In this document: piece by piece, positions 1 to 10,711 of the stretch
Layout of the letters: every line of letters begins with the position of its first letter
How positions within the stretch are numbered: the stretch's first letter is position 1
Assembly (NCBI RefSeq): GCF_023101765.2
Contig: NC_064224.1
Location: forward strand, 4,222,103-4,286,102
DNA from: Spodoptera frugiperda
Taxonomy: Eukaryota > Arthropoda > Insecta > Lepidoptera > Noctuidae
Length of the DNA: 64,000 nt
Direction of reading: 5' to 3'
Position numbers and translations under genes: made by a program
The notes under the pieces: model-generated
What the model was told of the DNA's origin: nothing
Databases searched by the model: none
The model's input: the letters and a program-made list of their open reading frames with translations, nothing else

Positions 1-491
1 GAATATCTACCAAGAAACGGTGACGCCTCGCCGATTGTCTTGCGGTTCGGTGATGGAAAGGACTAGGGGGAATCAATTTGGGCAATTCCCCCGCACACTC
101 TCCGAAATGTATCCGGTAAAAAACGGAAAGGCTTGTAACATTGCGCCTGTGTTCAAGGCTTTGAAGCCGGGCCTCCACAAGCACATCATCATTGATGAGC
201 TTCTTGGCACGCCTTTCGATGTGTTCTAGCGCATCGAGCTGGTATTTAGCCGAGCCGTCCCAAAGGTGAGAACAGTACTCCATAGACGACCGAACTTGCG
301 CTTGGTACAGGCTCAACAGTTGTTTCGGTGTGAAGTACCGTCTCACCCTCGATACCCAACTTCCTACCAGCCAGATGCACCTTCGACTGTATATAAGAGC
401 CGAAGTTTAGCGTTGGCGATAGAGTTACGCCCAGAAGCTCAAGGTGATCCGATATTGGAACGGATACTTTTCGGAAACTATCCCGGTTAGG
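1..491 (-). mobile_element. LINE 3' fragment in P450-A intron 1
   Basis: Matches the better preserved copy at 10871-11505 and encodes, antisense to the gene, broken parts of the C-terminal region of a Jockey/CR1-type reverse transcriptase ORF. It sits at the same place in intron 1 of A and B but is absent from E, so it inserted before A and B separated. The left end is outside the window. Confidence 0.7.
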
Positions 492-702
492 CTTAATTTT
501 ATTTTAAATTATTTTCGTTTGCTGATTCTAATGTGTCATTGATCAAATTAGTTGAAAGCGTAGTTTATATAACACATAACTACAATTTAACAAATTTCAT
601 CAAAATCCGTTCAGTAGTTTCAGCATAATTGATAGAAAAGCGTCCAAACATTCAATCAAACCAATTTTCATATTTATAATGTAAGTGTGATTTTAATTTC
701 AG

Positions 703-3700
703 ACATCTGGGGTTATTTGGAAAGTGTTGGTGACTACGTATTGGAACATGGCGGTATTTTTCAATTTAGGGTGGGTCCTCATATAATGTATGGTAAGTAA
801 TAAACTTGATGGCAAAGCTTTGTGTGATGTATTCTTAAGGAGTAGATTAGTGTTGTTACATGGATTAATAGATTTTTATATCACAAATTTTTCATGTATT
901 TTTTTTTATCATCCATTTTATTTTCACAAACGAGTTTCTTAATTATTTTTTTTGTTATAACTATCGTGAGACATGGTAAATTAACTAATAATCACGTTCT
1001 AACTAGGAGGCTGCGCACCTTATTCATGATGAAGACTATGTCTGTGACTAGAAAATAGTAGAACTTTTCTCTATTAATTTGCGTGTGTAAACCGTAATTT
1101 TTAGTTAATGATACTGATTATTTCATTCCAGTTGTGGACGACCCAGAATCTGTTGGCATCATAGCAAACACGTGTTTGGACAAACCGTATTTTTATAATT
1201 TTATGGATGATTTACTAGGAAATGGATTGATAACGTTAAATGGTAACGGACATTTTTTTTATGGAACAAGCCGGTAAGCGATCAGACGTATCACCTGATG
1301 GTAAGCAATCGCTGCCGCCCATGGACACTTGAAACACCAGAGGCGTTATAAGTGCGTTGCCGGAACTTTGGGTGTTAGGAATTTAAGGGTTGTTAGGGAA
1401 TCGGGGATTGGAAAGATTGAGAAGATTGGGAAGAGGGGAATCGGGCCTCCGGTAACCTTACTCACACAAGTACCGTAGTATCACTCTGGTCGAGCCGGCC
1501 CATTCGTGCCGACTCCGACACTTAAAGTATAAATTTATTTTTAGTAAATATAATTTTAAATTTATTCTGCTTTTAAAATCCGTACATGTAATAATATATC
1601 TGTGTTCGTAAAACAATCATATTAAACCGTCAAGGAAAGAGCGTATTCCTTATTTTTTAATAAGAAAAGGCCAGCAACGCGCCTGTGACCGCTTTGGTGT
1701 TACGGGTGCCCATTGGCGGCGCTGATCGTTTACTATCAGGTGACAAGTCTGTTCGTTTGCCATTAGTAGGAGGCAATATGAAATATCATAAAAAATATAT
1801 TGTTTCAGGAGAAATGTGGAAGATACACCATAAATTATTAAATCCAGCGTTCAGTCAGCATGTGCTGAATACGTACCTAAATGAAATGGACGCACAAGCT
1901 CAAAATCTTGTCTCACAATTGACAACAGTGGCGAAGAAGGGACCTGTTAATATCACAGAGTTTTTAGGTCAATTCGTGCTTAGAACAGTTTGCCGTAAGT
2001 TTATGAAACTGAAATACTAATTAAAATCCATTTTTATTTTGCTTCTCTATCTAATATATAAAATTCTCGTGTCACAGTTTTCATTCCCATACTCCTCTGA
2101 AACAGCTTGACCGATTTTGATGAAATTTTTTGTACTTATCCGGTATCTATGAGAATGGCTAACATCTATTTTTCATCCCCCTAAATGTTAGGGGTAGTAC
2201 AAACCTAATTTTTTAAATTTTCCGCGGACGAAGTCGCGGGCAGAAGCTAGTACTACTATATAAGATTACTACTACACTCATCTATAACACATATACATAG
2301 CACGCATATTTAATCTCTGGTGGAATAGCACCCTTAGGTTTGCGCTTCCATACGCCCATAGTAAAGATAGTCCAGTCATTTGGTACATAAAAAGGGGGCT
2401 ACCTGGAAAGTTTTCTGGGACTTTTGAAAATTGGTGAAATTATAGATTTGGGTATACTCTTTTTAAATTTCAACAACCGCCGCTCGTGCCGCCATATTGA
2501 AAAAATGGCGCCTAAAAACGGTTTTTTGCGAATATCTCCGTTCTGACGCATTTTACGAAAAAAATTAAAGCGGCGGTTGTACGAGGTGGCAAAGTTGAAA
2601 TTCAAAAAGAGCATACCCAAATCTATAATTTCACCAATTTTCAAAACTCCCGGAAAACTTTCCAGGTAAAACTACCAAATGACTGGAATAAGAAGGCAAT
2701 ATTCAAATAATGCGTCATGTTAAACAATCCGGTTTCTGTTCGTAGGTACGTCATTGCGGCTGGAAGTTAAAGATCAAGATATGATTGATAATGAGTATGC
2801 GAAAGCGATTGAAGAAATAGAAGCCATTATAATTCGTCGCGTTTTAAATCCAATATTACATTTTCCATTTTTATTCAAATTGACAGCAATGTATAAAAGA
2901 CAAATAAAACTAAGTCACAATAACAAGAAACTAATGGATCCTGTAAGTATGAAAATATCCTTCTCATTAGCTTTGCTGTAAAACTAGCCGACAAAATATG
3001 AGGAAAGGACTGAGCACAGGTTGGCGTATAAATTTGTGAAAGTGGTAGTAGAAAAAATTAGAACAACACACAACCAAAGACTCCCAGAGAGGAGGAAGGA
3101 GAGACAACGAAGAAGAAACGTGACTTATTCAGCAAATCACAGCGCGTTATTGTCTACCTACTTATTATTTTACGAGTGACTTGGCAACTGAGAGAATGAG
3201 TACCAGTATGAGTATCCTCGGTGTGACTTGTCCTTCGGTGAATGAATTACATATTGCCATGAACTAATACTTTTTAATACCTTTCAGATAATTCATAAAC
3301 GAAAATCTGACTTAATTGCAACCAAACGTACAGTTAATGATAATGATGATTCGGTACCAGGTAAGACGATATCAAATTGGAATAATCAATCATTTTCATA
3401 CGAGACCATTAAGTTAAATTTATAGTTCTTTAGTTAGTTTAATGGTGACATTCAATTGTATGAAGGATACTAGATGGTGCCTACTTACTTGCGGTTCTCG
3501 AAGGTCTCGCTGCTCTCAAGGGTGATTGTAGACCATATTGCAGGTAATACTAGAGATGATACTACTAGGGAAGGATGATAAACTTTTAAACCTAAGAGGT
3601 TACCGGTGGGGCTCCGGTTCAAAGCAGGAGTAAAAACGGAATGGTTTTTGGACGATTCTCACTTACACAATGAAACACAACGCAAACGTTGTTTCGCAGC

Positions 3701-6700
3701 GGTTATCTGTGCAGCTGTGGTATCACTCTGGTAGAGTCGGCCCATTCGTACCAAAGCATAATTCTTCCACACTATACACGCACACATTTATTTTTGAAAA
3801 AGATAACTGTAAATGAAATGAACATTTTGGCTTCAGGTAAATTCAAACCTGCACTGGATCTATTGCTGCATTTATCTGATGAACAATACGTCCTCTCCGA
3901 CGATGACATCAGGGCGCATCTGAATACTTTCGTGGCAGCTTCTTATGATACAACTTCAGCAGCACTACAAACTATCTTGTTAGTGCTCGGATCATATCCT
4001 GAGATACAGGAACGAATATATAATGAGTGAGTATTGCTGATCACCTTTGTCAAAATTATTCAATTATTATTTTTGTGCTACCACACGTTATTTCAATTTC
4101 TGGAATAAATATAATATATTTTATTTTATTGTCAAAATTATGTTTTCCTTTAAGTTCGGTTACGTAATATTTTAATGTTAAACCAAAACTAACTTCCAGT
4201 TTTGACCTTTTCAATAATGTTACAGGATTCAAGATGTTCTCAAAAATAGAGACCGGTTGACTAAACACGACATCACGAAGCTCGTATACTTGGATGCAGT
4301 AATTAAAGAAGTATTGAGAATGTATAATATAGTTCCTCTTATCGCGCGAAAAATTGACACTGATATTGTTCTCCGTAAGTATTATTATTATCTCTTCATT
4401 TTTCTATTACACTGATTGTCGGGTCGGTCTTTTGGATTTTTTACTGAATACATTTCAGAGCGAGTACAGGACAATAGTTGCACTATTTATTCTCTCAAGT
4501 TTCTTCAATATAATTCCAATTCCAATAAATTTAAATTCTGTAATGACGTAGTAGTTTTTCATTATGTACACACATAACCACATAACCATTATTGTGTTAT
4601 TTCAGCCAAATATACTTTACGAGCTGGAAGTTCGTGTATCATGTCGATATATGGCCTTCACCGACACTCCTCGTGGGGACCGGACGCGAAGCAGTTCAAA
4701 CCGGAGCGATGGCTGAATCCCGCTACTTTACCTACTAACCCCAACGTATACGCAGCGTTTGGTATTGGCAAACGAATGTGCATCGGTATGTTCGATTGTC
4801 CATGTGAATCGCTTTTAAGGGTTCCGTAGCCAAATGGCAAAAAGCGGAACCCTTATAGATCCGTCATGTCTGTCTGTCCGTCCGTATGTCACAGCCATTT
4901 ATTTCCCAAACTGTTGGGCCTACATAGTTGAAACTTTGTAGGATGATGTATTTTGGTAACCGCTATTCGAATTTTGAATAAAATTAATAAATTGAAAAAT
5001 TAAAGGGGGCACTCCATACATGGAACTGATTAAAAAAAATGTTTTTTTGATTCGAAAATTGATTTGAACGAGATATCATTATTAGTTTTTAAGAAACAAA
5101 TCATTTTCAAAACCGCAAATATAACTTTGTCGTTCATACAAACACTATGTAAAATCAAGCTATTTCATAACTTTTATATTATGTCATCTACTTGCTGCAA
5201 CGGAACCCTTCAATGGGCGTGTACGACTCGCACTTGGCCGGTTTTTTGTATACACGGTGTAACAAAAAGGGGGTATACATATCAAGTGCGCGGTTTCTAG
5301 ATAACATAACAAATGATACGGGAAGGCTTTTTTAAACTTATGTTTTCATGGAACGAAGTTATGAATTAAATATCCAATATTTCATTTTTTTCTTTTTCAT
5401 GCGAATTAAAATTAGGTAGATAGGTACTAAGCGATCAGATTTACAGAAGAAATGTTTCGTAATTAGCGAGTGACCCCTGTAGTGTTGTGACATGTTTGTA
5501 TGATTTATAAAATCAAGAACCATGTAACACCAAATATTTGGTACCAGATTTTTTTAAACGTATTTTAAGCTGAAATTTTGTGTAGAGATTCTATTCAACT
5601 TGTATTCTTTAGTGCTTTGATGCATATGGGTATTTTGTTACACGCTGTATACATACCGTCCAAGAAGTTGACGTCCAAATAGCACCAAGTGATCGACAAA
5701 AAACGTTACAACTGGCATTTGTTACTACTTGGACGTCCGCTACAGGGGCACCCTGTGTACAAGAAACTTATTTACTAACTAGCTTCCACCCGCGACTCCG
5801 TCTCGCGTGGAAGTTTTATTTCTCCATTTTGAGTAACGTAACTCTGACAATGACATCTTATAAATATCTATTGGACCCAAATACGGCGAGGCCCATAATA
5901 ATTAAGGAGATCCCTCTATTGAGCTACTGCTGTTGAGCTCGCGTTCTGTAGAATAAAATTGAATAATAAAAATATTTTTTTCTACGTATTTTTCCAGGAT
6001 AAAAAGTCCTATTTTATGCCCAGGATAGTAAGGTATAATTATACCAAGTTTCATCGAAATCGAACCGTTAGTTTTCACGTGATGCCTGAACATACAGACA
6101 GACAGACAAAAAAAAATTAATCACATATTTGGGTTTGGTATCGATCCAGTAACATTGCTGCCTGCTATTTATTTTAGTTCGTAGTGGTTGAAATTCACGA
6201 TTTATTTTCACGTTGCACCGAATTGACCCTTCTACAGATTTATTATAATATGAATGAATGAATGAAGTGTACCAAATTTTATGCTCCTACGGCCGCGCAA
6301 TTTTCGTAAAAAGCGGTCCAAAGTTTTTGCAACGTGTAGATATGAATGAATTATGAATGAATGTGTTATAAACGTATGTGTAGACAAATATAATCAGAAA
6401 GCTCCGAACTGCTAAGCTATCGGGAGTTATACGTGTTATTGTGAGTCAACCATAAGAGATAGACATTTGCTGTCGTGGAATATTTTTTAAACAATTTTAA
6501 GGAGAACATTTCCGTCACACATTATTTCTGTGTAGCTTTAACCATTAAGGCTGATCGTAGCGTGATGAAAAGTATACTATAACCTACCCAGGAGTATAAA
6601 GAACAATTGTACCAAGATTCATTGAAATCTGTCGAGTGGTTTTTATTTCTATAAAGAACATACGGACAGACAGATAGACAGACAAAAAAAAACTCTGAAT

Positions 6701-7064
6701 GCATTTTTGGCGTCAGTATTATCTGAAGAGTTTGTTTGTTTGTTTGTTTGAACTAATCGGACCCGCTGGATAGTGCATTTATCGAGGAAATATATTTCAT
6801 GTACAGAATTGGCCTCTCTACAGATTTATTATAAGTATAGATGAACTATTCTAAGTTGGCGTGTTGTAACCTAACCTAATATTTATGTACCTTTTGTTTA
6901 CAGGGAAACAGTACTCCATGATGTCCATGAAGACGTCGCTTGTGCATATTCTACGAAAGTTTCGTGTTTCTGCTGATATCAGTACTTTAAAGTGGAAATA
7001 TGCAGTCACACTAAGAGCAAAAGCACCTCTTATTGACTTAACATTAAGGTCGCAAATTAATTAA
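703..7064 (+). CDS. Cytochrome P450-A, CYP4 clan, CYP340-like (5' partial)
   Basis: Exons 2-10 are present: 703-792, 1132-1242, 1809-1994, 2746-2942, 3288-3360, 3837-4026, 4226-4374, 4606-4785, 6904-7064. All introns are GT-AG and the frame stays open (444 complete codons here). Exon 1, which holds the membrane anchor, should lie a few hundred bases left of the window: base 1 already falls in the LINE copy that fills intron 1 of sister P450-B. Visible landmarks are the C-helix WKIHH (1817-1831), I-helix AASYDTT (3935-3955), K-helix EVLR, PERW, and the haem loop FGIGKRMCIG in exon 9. The normal WxxxR arginine is histidine. The last codons differ from the sisters: the usual TCT-TAA end is altered, giving four extra residues (SQIN) before a TAA at 7062. 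Introns 4 and 9 carry Helitron, foldback and other insertions that B lacks. Closest relative in the window is P450-B. Confidence 0.9.
1254..1531 (-). repeat. Rep-1 copy in P450-A intron 3
   Basis: Copy of a roughly 300-bp repeat (Rep-1) seen a dozen times here. Landmarks on the minus strand are CACGAATGGGCCGGCTCGAC, then CCATGGGCGGCGGCGATTGC, then TTGTTCCAT and poly-A. Here the T-run is on the left, so it lies on the minus strand. The poly-A end suggests a retroposon (SINE-like); the family is not assigned. Immediately after exon 3; the same insertion is in P450-B. Confidence 0.75.
1668..1776 (+). repeat. Rep-1 fragment in P450-A intron 3
   Basis: Holds only the 3' half of Rep-1 (from the GGCCAGCAACGC region to CGTTTGCC), opposite in orientation to the copy at 1254-1531. 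An equivalent fragment is at 12786-12893 in P450-B, so the pair was inherited together. Confidence 0.6.
2050..2250 (+). mobile_element. Non-autonomous Helitron in P450-A intron 4
   Basis: Starts with TC (TCTAATATATAAAATTC) after an A and ends in CTAG before a T. A hairpin CCGCG/CGCGG lies about 10 bp before the CTAG end, the standard Helitron 3' structure. P450-B has the uninterrupted sequence CTTCTCTG then TACTACTATA at the matching point of its intron 4, fixing both ends. Confidence 0.85.
2371..2687. mobile_element. Foldback MITE in P450-A intron 4
   Basis: Terminal inverted repeats TCCAGTCATTTGGTA (2371-2385) and its complement (2673-2687). The internal sequence also folds back for another 70 bp or so on each side. 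No coding capacity. It is missing from the corresponding intron of P450-B. Confidence 0.75.
3601..3770 (-). repeat. Rep-1/Rep-2 mosaic remnant in P450-A intron 6
   Basis: A short Rep-2-like stretch (GGGGCTCCGGTTCAAAGCAG) runs into the end of Rep-1 (GGTATCACTCTGGTAGAGTC). P450-B keeps a shorter version at 13975-14075. Confidence 0.55.
4815..5246. repeat. Interspersed repeat inserted in P450-A intron 9
   Basis: Bounded on the left by AAGGGTTCCGTAGCC and on the right by ACTCGCACTTGGCCGG. P450-B runs straight through the site (CGCCTTTTTGTATACAC), so the insertion is private to A. A fragment of the same repeat is at 44585-44690. Class not assigned. Confidence 0.65.
5779..6841 (-). mobile_element. 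Helitron (composite) in P450-A intron 9
   Basis: On the plus strand it opens with CTAG after an A (5778) and closes with GA before a T (6842), so the element reads TC...CTAG on the minus strand. The P450-B intron has the joined site TTTACTAA/TGAAC. A second Helitron-type 5' end near 6250 indicates two related copies nested or fused. No helicase-coding sequence is seen. Confidence 0.85.
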
Positions 7065-7075
7065 TAAAGGCTATT

Positions 7076-7958
7076 AATAAAGGCCATTATGTATGTTAGG
7101 AAAAATCTAAACTTGTTTGACAAAGTGTCTGACAGACATAATTATGAAACTAGACATAAGGATAGATTGAGCCAGCCATTCTTTAGATTGACAAAAATAA
7201 GTAAGTCGTTCATGGGATTCGGTGTTAAATGTTATAACAAAATTCCAGAGGAAATAAAACACCTAAATGAAAGACAATTTAAAGTATGTATTAAAAAAAC
7301 GATGTGTAGATTAGCATACTACAAATTGAATGATTATATAGAGGATAAAAATGCTTGGAGGCAGGCTGGTCCAGCTCCACAGTGTCATTTCAGTTTGTTC
7401 TGATAAATTAGATACAATAATTGTAAATGTGAGAGCCCTGTAATTAGCTAAAACTGAATTAGACTAGTAGAATGCACTTGTGTCAGCTTGGAGTTGTCAT
7501 ACTCACTCAAAGGTCTCATTGGCGGTGGCACGGGCATTGGATCGCTCGATTCCCTGCAATATGGTTGAGTTGGGCGGTGCTGGTGTACGTGTCATGTTCG
7601 TGAACGGGCGCTGTCAACTGGGACTGGTCAGCTCCGGACTGCATTAAGTTTGTTGTCCTCAGGGTTATTTTCTTTTTCTATCACTTTGACTAAATGTTAG
7701 TTTTACATTGTTCTCACATAGTTGAAGTAATCGAAACAATGTAACCATGAATTGTATTGTGAATCTGATTGGAAAAGAGTAACCTATGGAGTTTCTTGCT
7801 CGTTCTTCTCCATAGGAATCTACACTTTGGAACGAGCAAATAGCTTCACTAGAGGACTGACTGACAGACTGACGTTATTAATATTATTATATTTGCTTTG
7901 ACTTTCAAAAGTGCCTTCCTGGTCTAATTGAAATAAATAATTTTGACTTTGACTTTGA
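7076..7958 (+). mobile_element. 5'-truncated non-LTR retrotransposon after P450-A
   Basis: Encodes at 7089-7403 the last 104 residues of a Jockey/CR1-type reverse transcriptase ORF, which ends in a YYKLNDYIEDKNAW-type tail typical of these elements. It ends in a short (TTTGAC)n tract. A 5-bp target duplication CTATT flanks it (7071-7075 and 7959-7963). P450-E has the empty site (GGCTATTCTTACTG). It lies 12 bp beyond the P450-A stop. Confidence 0.82.
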
Positions 7959-7963
7959 CTATT

Positions 7964-9217
7964 CTTACTGGGTGTTGTTTATTTTATTACCATATCCAAG
8001 CCCTGCCTTATAACTTCAGAGTTAGTTCCCGTCAGTTTAACTGTTGTTTAAACCTGTGTAATAAAACACCTTCTTTTCCAAATCGCGATTGCACTCTGTC
8101 GATTAATTGGGAAGCTTCCTTAGAGCTTTGAGCATAAATACGGTCATTTTGTTTGTTAAATAGTTGCAAAAATTTTCTCATCCGTAAAAAATTGCTACTA
8201 CATTATTAAAAGGTGGTCGGATCGCACACTGCGATTAATGTCAATAATTTTATGAGATGAGTTTAATCAAATAATACAAGATTTGCGTGGTAATTGTTGA
8301 CAAATACGATCTTAACTGCTAAATCAAAAGGAGTTGTTTGTTTGATATCGCGTATCCCTATGATTCCAACTGATATGCCATTTGAGTTCAAACCATTACA
8401 ATATCCTGTGTGCGATGTCCTTTAACAAGGCCCAAGTTCAAACACTTGACGTTTGTGGTGTGAATTTGGAAAAATCCTGGGGGCCTACTCTAATTCAACG
8501 AACGAACGAAAAAAAAACTACATATTGTAAATTGGAAAATGTATACATTGATTGCATAAGAATTTTATTATTTATTATTATTTACGTACTACAATTCTAT
8601 TTATTGCGAACTTTCGTGAACAAAAATGAACGAATGAAAATGAAGATAAATATATAGGTTTTGATATGAAATTAAAAATAAAACGAAATTTCAAGTATTT
8701 CTATTAGTAAATCAATAAAACCTACGGCCGAAGATTAAACGAAACTTTGGATTGGAGAACCGGTCACAGAGTAGGCCCCCTGTTTTTCACATGGCCAACT
8801 TCATAGTTAAACTAGCATTTAATCAAATATTTTTTTGTTTGTATAAATGAATTTAATGTTCCAATATATATGTTTTTCATTATTTCAATTTATAGGTAAG
8901 CCGCTAGTAGTTAACAAAATTTCCTAAAAATAAAGATGATTAAAAGATTCACATAACAATAACAACTGAATTGTTTACAACTTTAAAATCTATGATATAA
9001 AAATTAATTGCCGAATATATTTTTTTGCGTTAATTACATAGGCAGTAAGACAATGATTGAGAAAATTATTATGTTAATTATATAGGTAGTAAGACAATTA
9101 TCGTGAAAATATTTGAGATTCATCCAATTGTTCTAGTAATCTGATATATATTTTTTAATTACAGCACTGTTGGATTCGATTCCCACACATCGGGCAATAA
9201 GTACCAATTGGTTTTTA
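7964..9217. other. A-B intergenic sequence with no recognised gene
   Basis: AT-rich. The first 80 bp or so resembles the P450-B and P450-E 3' flanks; the rest holds only short chance ORFs. No exon, RNA gene or clear repeat was recognised. Confidence 0.5.
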
Positions 9218-9666
9218 TCTATACATATAAGAAATCTGTAGAAGGGTCAATTTTGTACAGGTACAAATAGCAGGGGGTGTTACTGGATCGATACCAAACC
9301 CAAATACATTTGTGATTTTTTTTTCTGTCTGTCTGTCTGTCTGTATGTTCAGGCATCACGTAAAAACGAACGGTTCGATTTCGATGAAACTTGGTATAAT
9401 TATACCTTATTATCCTGGGCATAAAATAGGATACTTTTTATCCTGGAAAAATACGTAGAAACAAAAACCTATTATTTTAGTTTTATCCATAGACGTTGTT
9501 CTATAGAACCGCGAACCGAGAACACGTTGCGTTAACAGCAGTAGCTCAATAGAGGGATCTCCTTAATTATTATGGCCCTAGCCGTATTTGGGTCCAATAG
9601 ATATTTATAAGAAGTTACTCAAAATGAATCCACATCCACGCGGACGGAGTCGCGGCCGGAAGCGAG
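9218..9666 (+). mobile_element. Non-autonomous Helitron, A-B intergenic
   Basis: Same family as 36250-36716: TCTATACATATAAGAAATCTG start after an A and a GTCGCGGCCGGAAGCGAG end before T, where the usual CTAG has mutated to CGAG. A TCTG-rich tract lies about 110 bp in. Confidence 0.75.
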
Positions 9667-9929
9667 TAATTAATATTACCGGTTTAAAAAAAATCTCAAT
9701 TGTTCGGACGGAGCCTGGAAATGTACTCGGTAAATTATGGCAGACTTATCAATTGACTTATATGGGACTTATAACATAAATTGTGAAAATTGAGTATATT
9801 ATACATTGTACAGTGGCATTACGTGCCATGTTCCCCCCTCGTCGCTCGGAAAGTATGTGTTTTACATACCATAATATATTGGTTCTGCACCTGATCTTAC
9901 TCTAGTAGGGTCGTATTGACATCTGTTTG

Positions 9930-10232
9930 AACAAGAGACTGACAGAAAGGCACGAATGGGCCGCCTCGGCCTGAGTGATACCATGGCCTCACAGAAATTG
10001 ACGTGAAACAACGCTTGCGTTGTGTTTCGTTGTGTGAATGAGATTACCGGAGGCCCAATTCCCCCCTTCCCAATCTTCCCTAATCCCAATTCCCCAACAA
10101 CCCTTAAATTCCTAACCCCCAAAAAGTCGGCAACGGACTTGTAACGCCTCTGGTGTTTCAAGTGCCCATGGACGGCGGCAATTGCTTACTATCAAGTGAT
10201 ACGTCTTCTCTTTTACCAAGCCACCGCCAAGC
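9930..10232 (+). repeat. Rep-1 copy, A-B intergenic
   Basis: Contains GGCACGAATGGGCC at the 5' side and GTGCCCATGGACGGCGG further on; the poly-A end has decayed. Confidence 0.7.
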
Positions 10233-10351
10233 CGACACCAGAAACACCAGAGAAACGCTGAATACTGGACGAAGCGTCAAGCGTCTCGATTTCAAAACTT
10301 TAATTTTTCTAAATGTTTCTTGGATATAAGTAATTGTTAATGATTCATACT

Positions 10352-10552
10352 ACTTTAATAACTATGCCTAAAAGTTTGTTATTTTAATAAAAAGGAAGCA
10401 AAACATAAAAAGATTTTCAATTATGCTATACATTATTTTTTTTTAGTATTACATTTTCATAAACTTACGGCAAACTGTTCTTAGCACGTAACATAACATA
10501 AATAACAAACTTTAATAACTATGCCTAAAAGTTTGTTATTTTAATAAAAAGG
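10352..10552. repeat. 44-bp direct duplication upstream of P450-B
   Basis: The 44-bp sequence at 10352-10395 is repeated exactly at 10509-10552. The 113 bp between the two copies include an inverted piece of P450 exon 4 (10445-10490). The second copy lies about 110 bp before the P450-B TATA box. Confidence 0.85.
10445..10490 (-). pseudogene. Inverted fragment of P450 exon 4 with its splice donor
   Basis: The reverse complement reads ACGTGCTAAGAACAGTTTGC, then CGTAAGTTTATGAAA. This matches the end of P450-B exon 4, its donor site and the first intron bases (13085-13130), with a few differences at the intron end. It is far too short to function. It points to a captured piece of an A/B-type gene copied or moved into the P450-B upstream region. 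Confidence 0.8.
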
Positions 10553-10658
10553 TGTGCTGTTTTTTCAAATTTTGAGAAAATCTAACAATTATTTTTTTAA
10601 TGTTTTGTACACAATGTATTTTAGGAAAACTGGTTTCACATCTCACGTCTGTAATCAT

Positions 10659-10689
10659 TATAAATACGAGCCTATTAGTACGAATTCAG
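10659..10689 (+). promoter_or_regulatory. Core promoter of P450-B (TATA + initiator)
   Basis: TATAAATA starts at 10659 and a TCAGAT initiator has its A at 10688, 29 bp downstream, the classical TATA-to-start distance. The start codon follows 24 bp later. The block matches the P450-E promoter almost base for base. Confidence 0.65.
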
Positions 10690-10711
10690 ATCATAATTGT
10701 GGTGTTACACA

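Noticed and set aside
7089..7403. 104-codon ORF as a host gene
   Set aside because: It is the C-terminal end of a non-LTR retrotransposon ORF, with target duplication and a simple-repeat tail downstream.
8382..8657. 91-residue ORF between A and B
   Set aside because: No motif, low-complexity C-terminal part, AT-rich surroundings and no splice or promoter context; likely chance.
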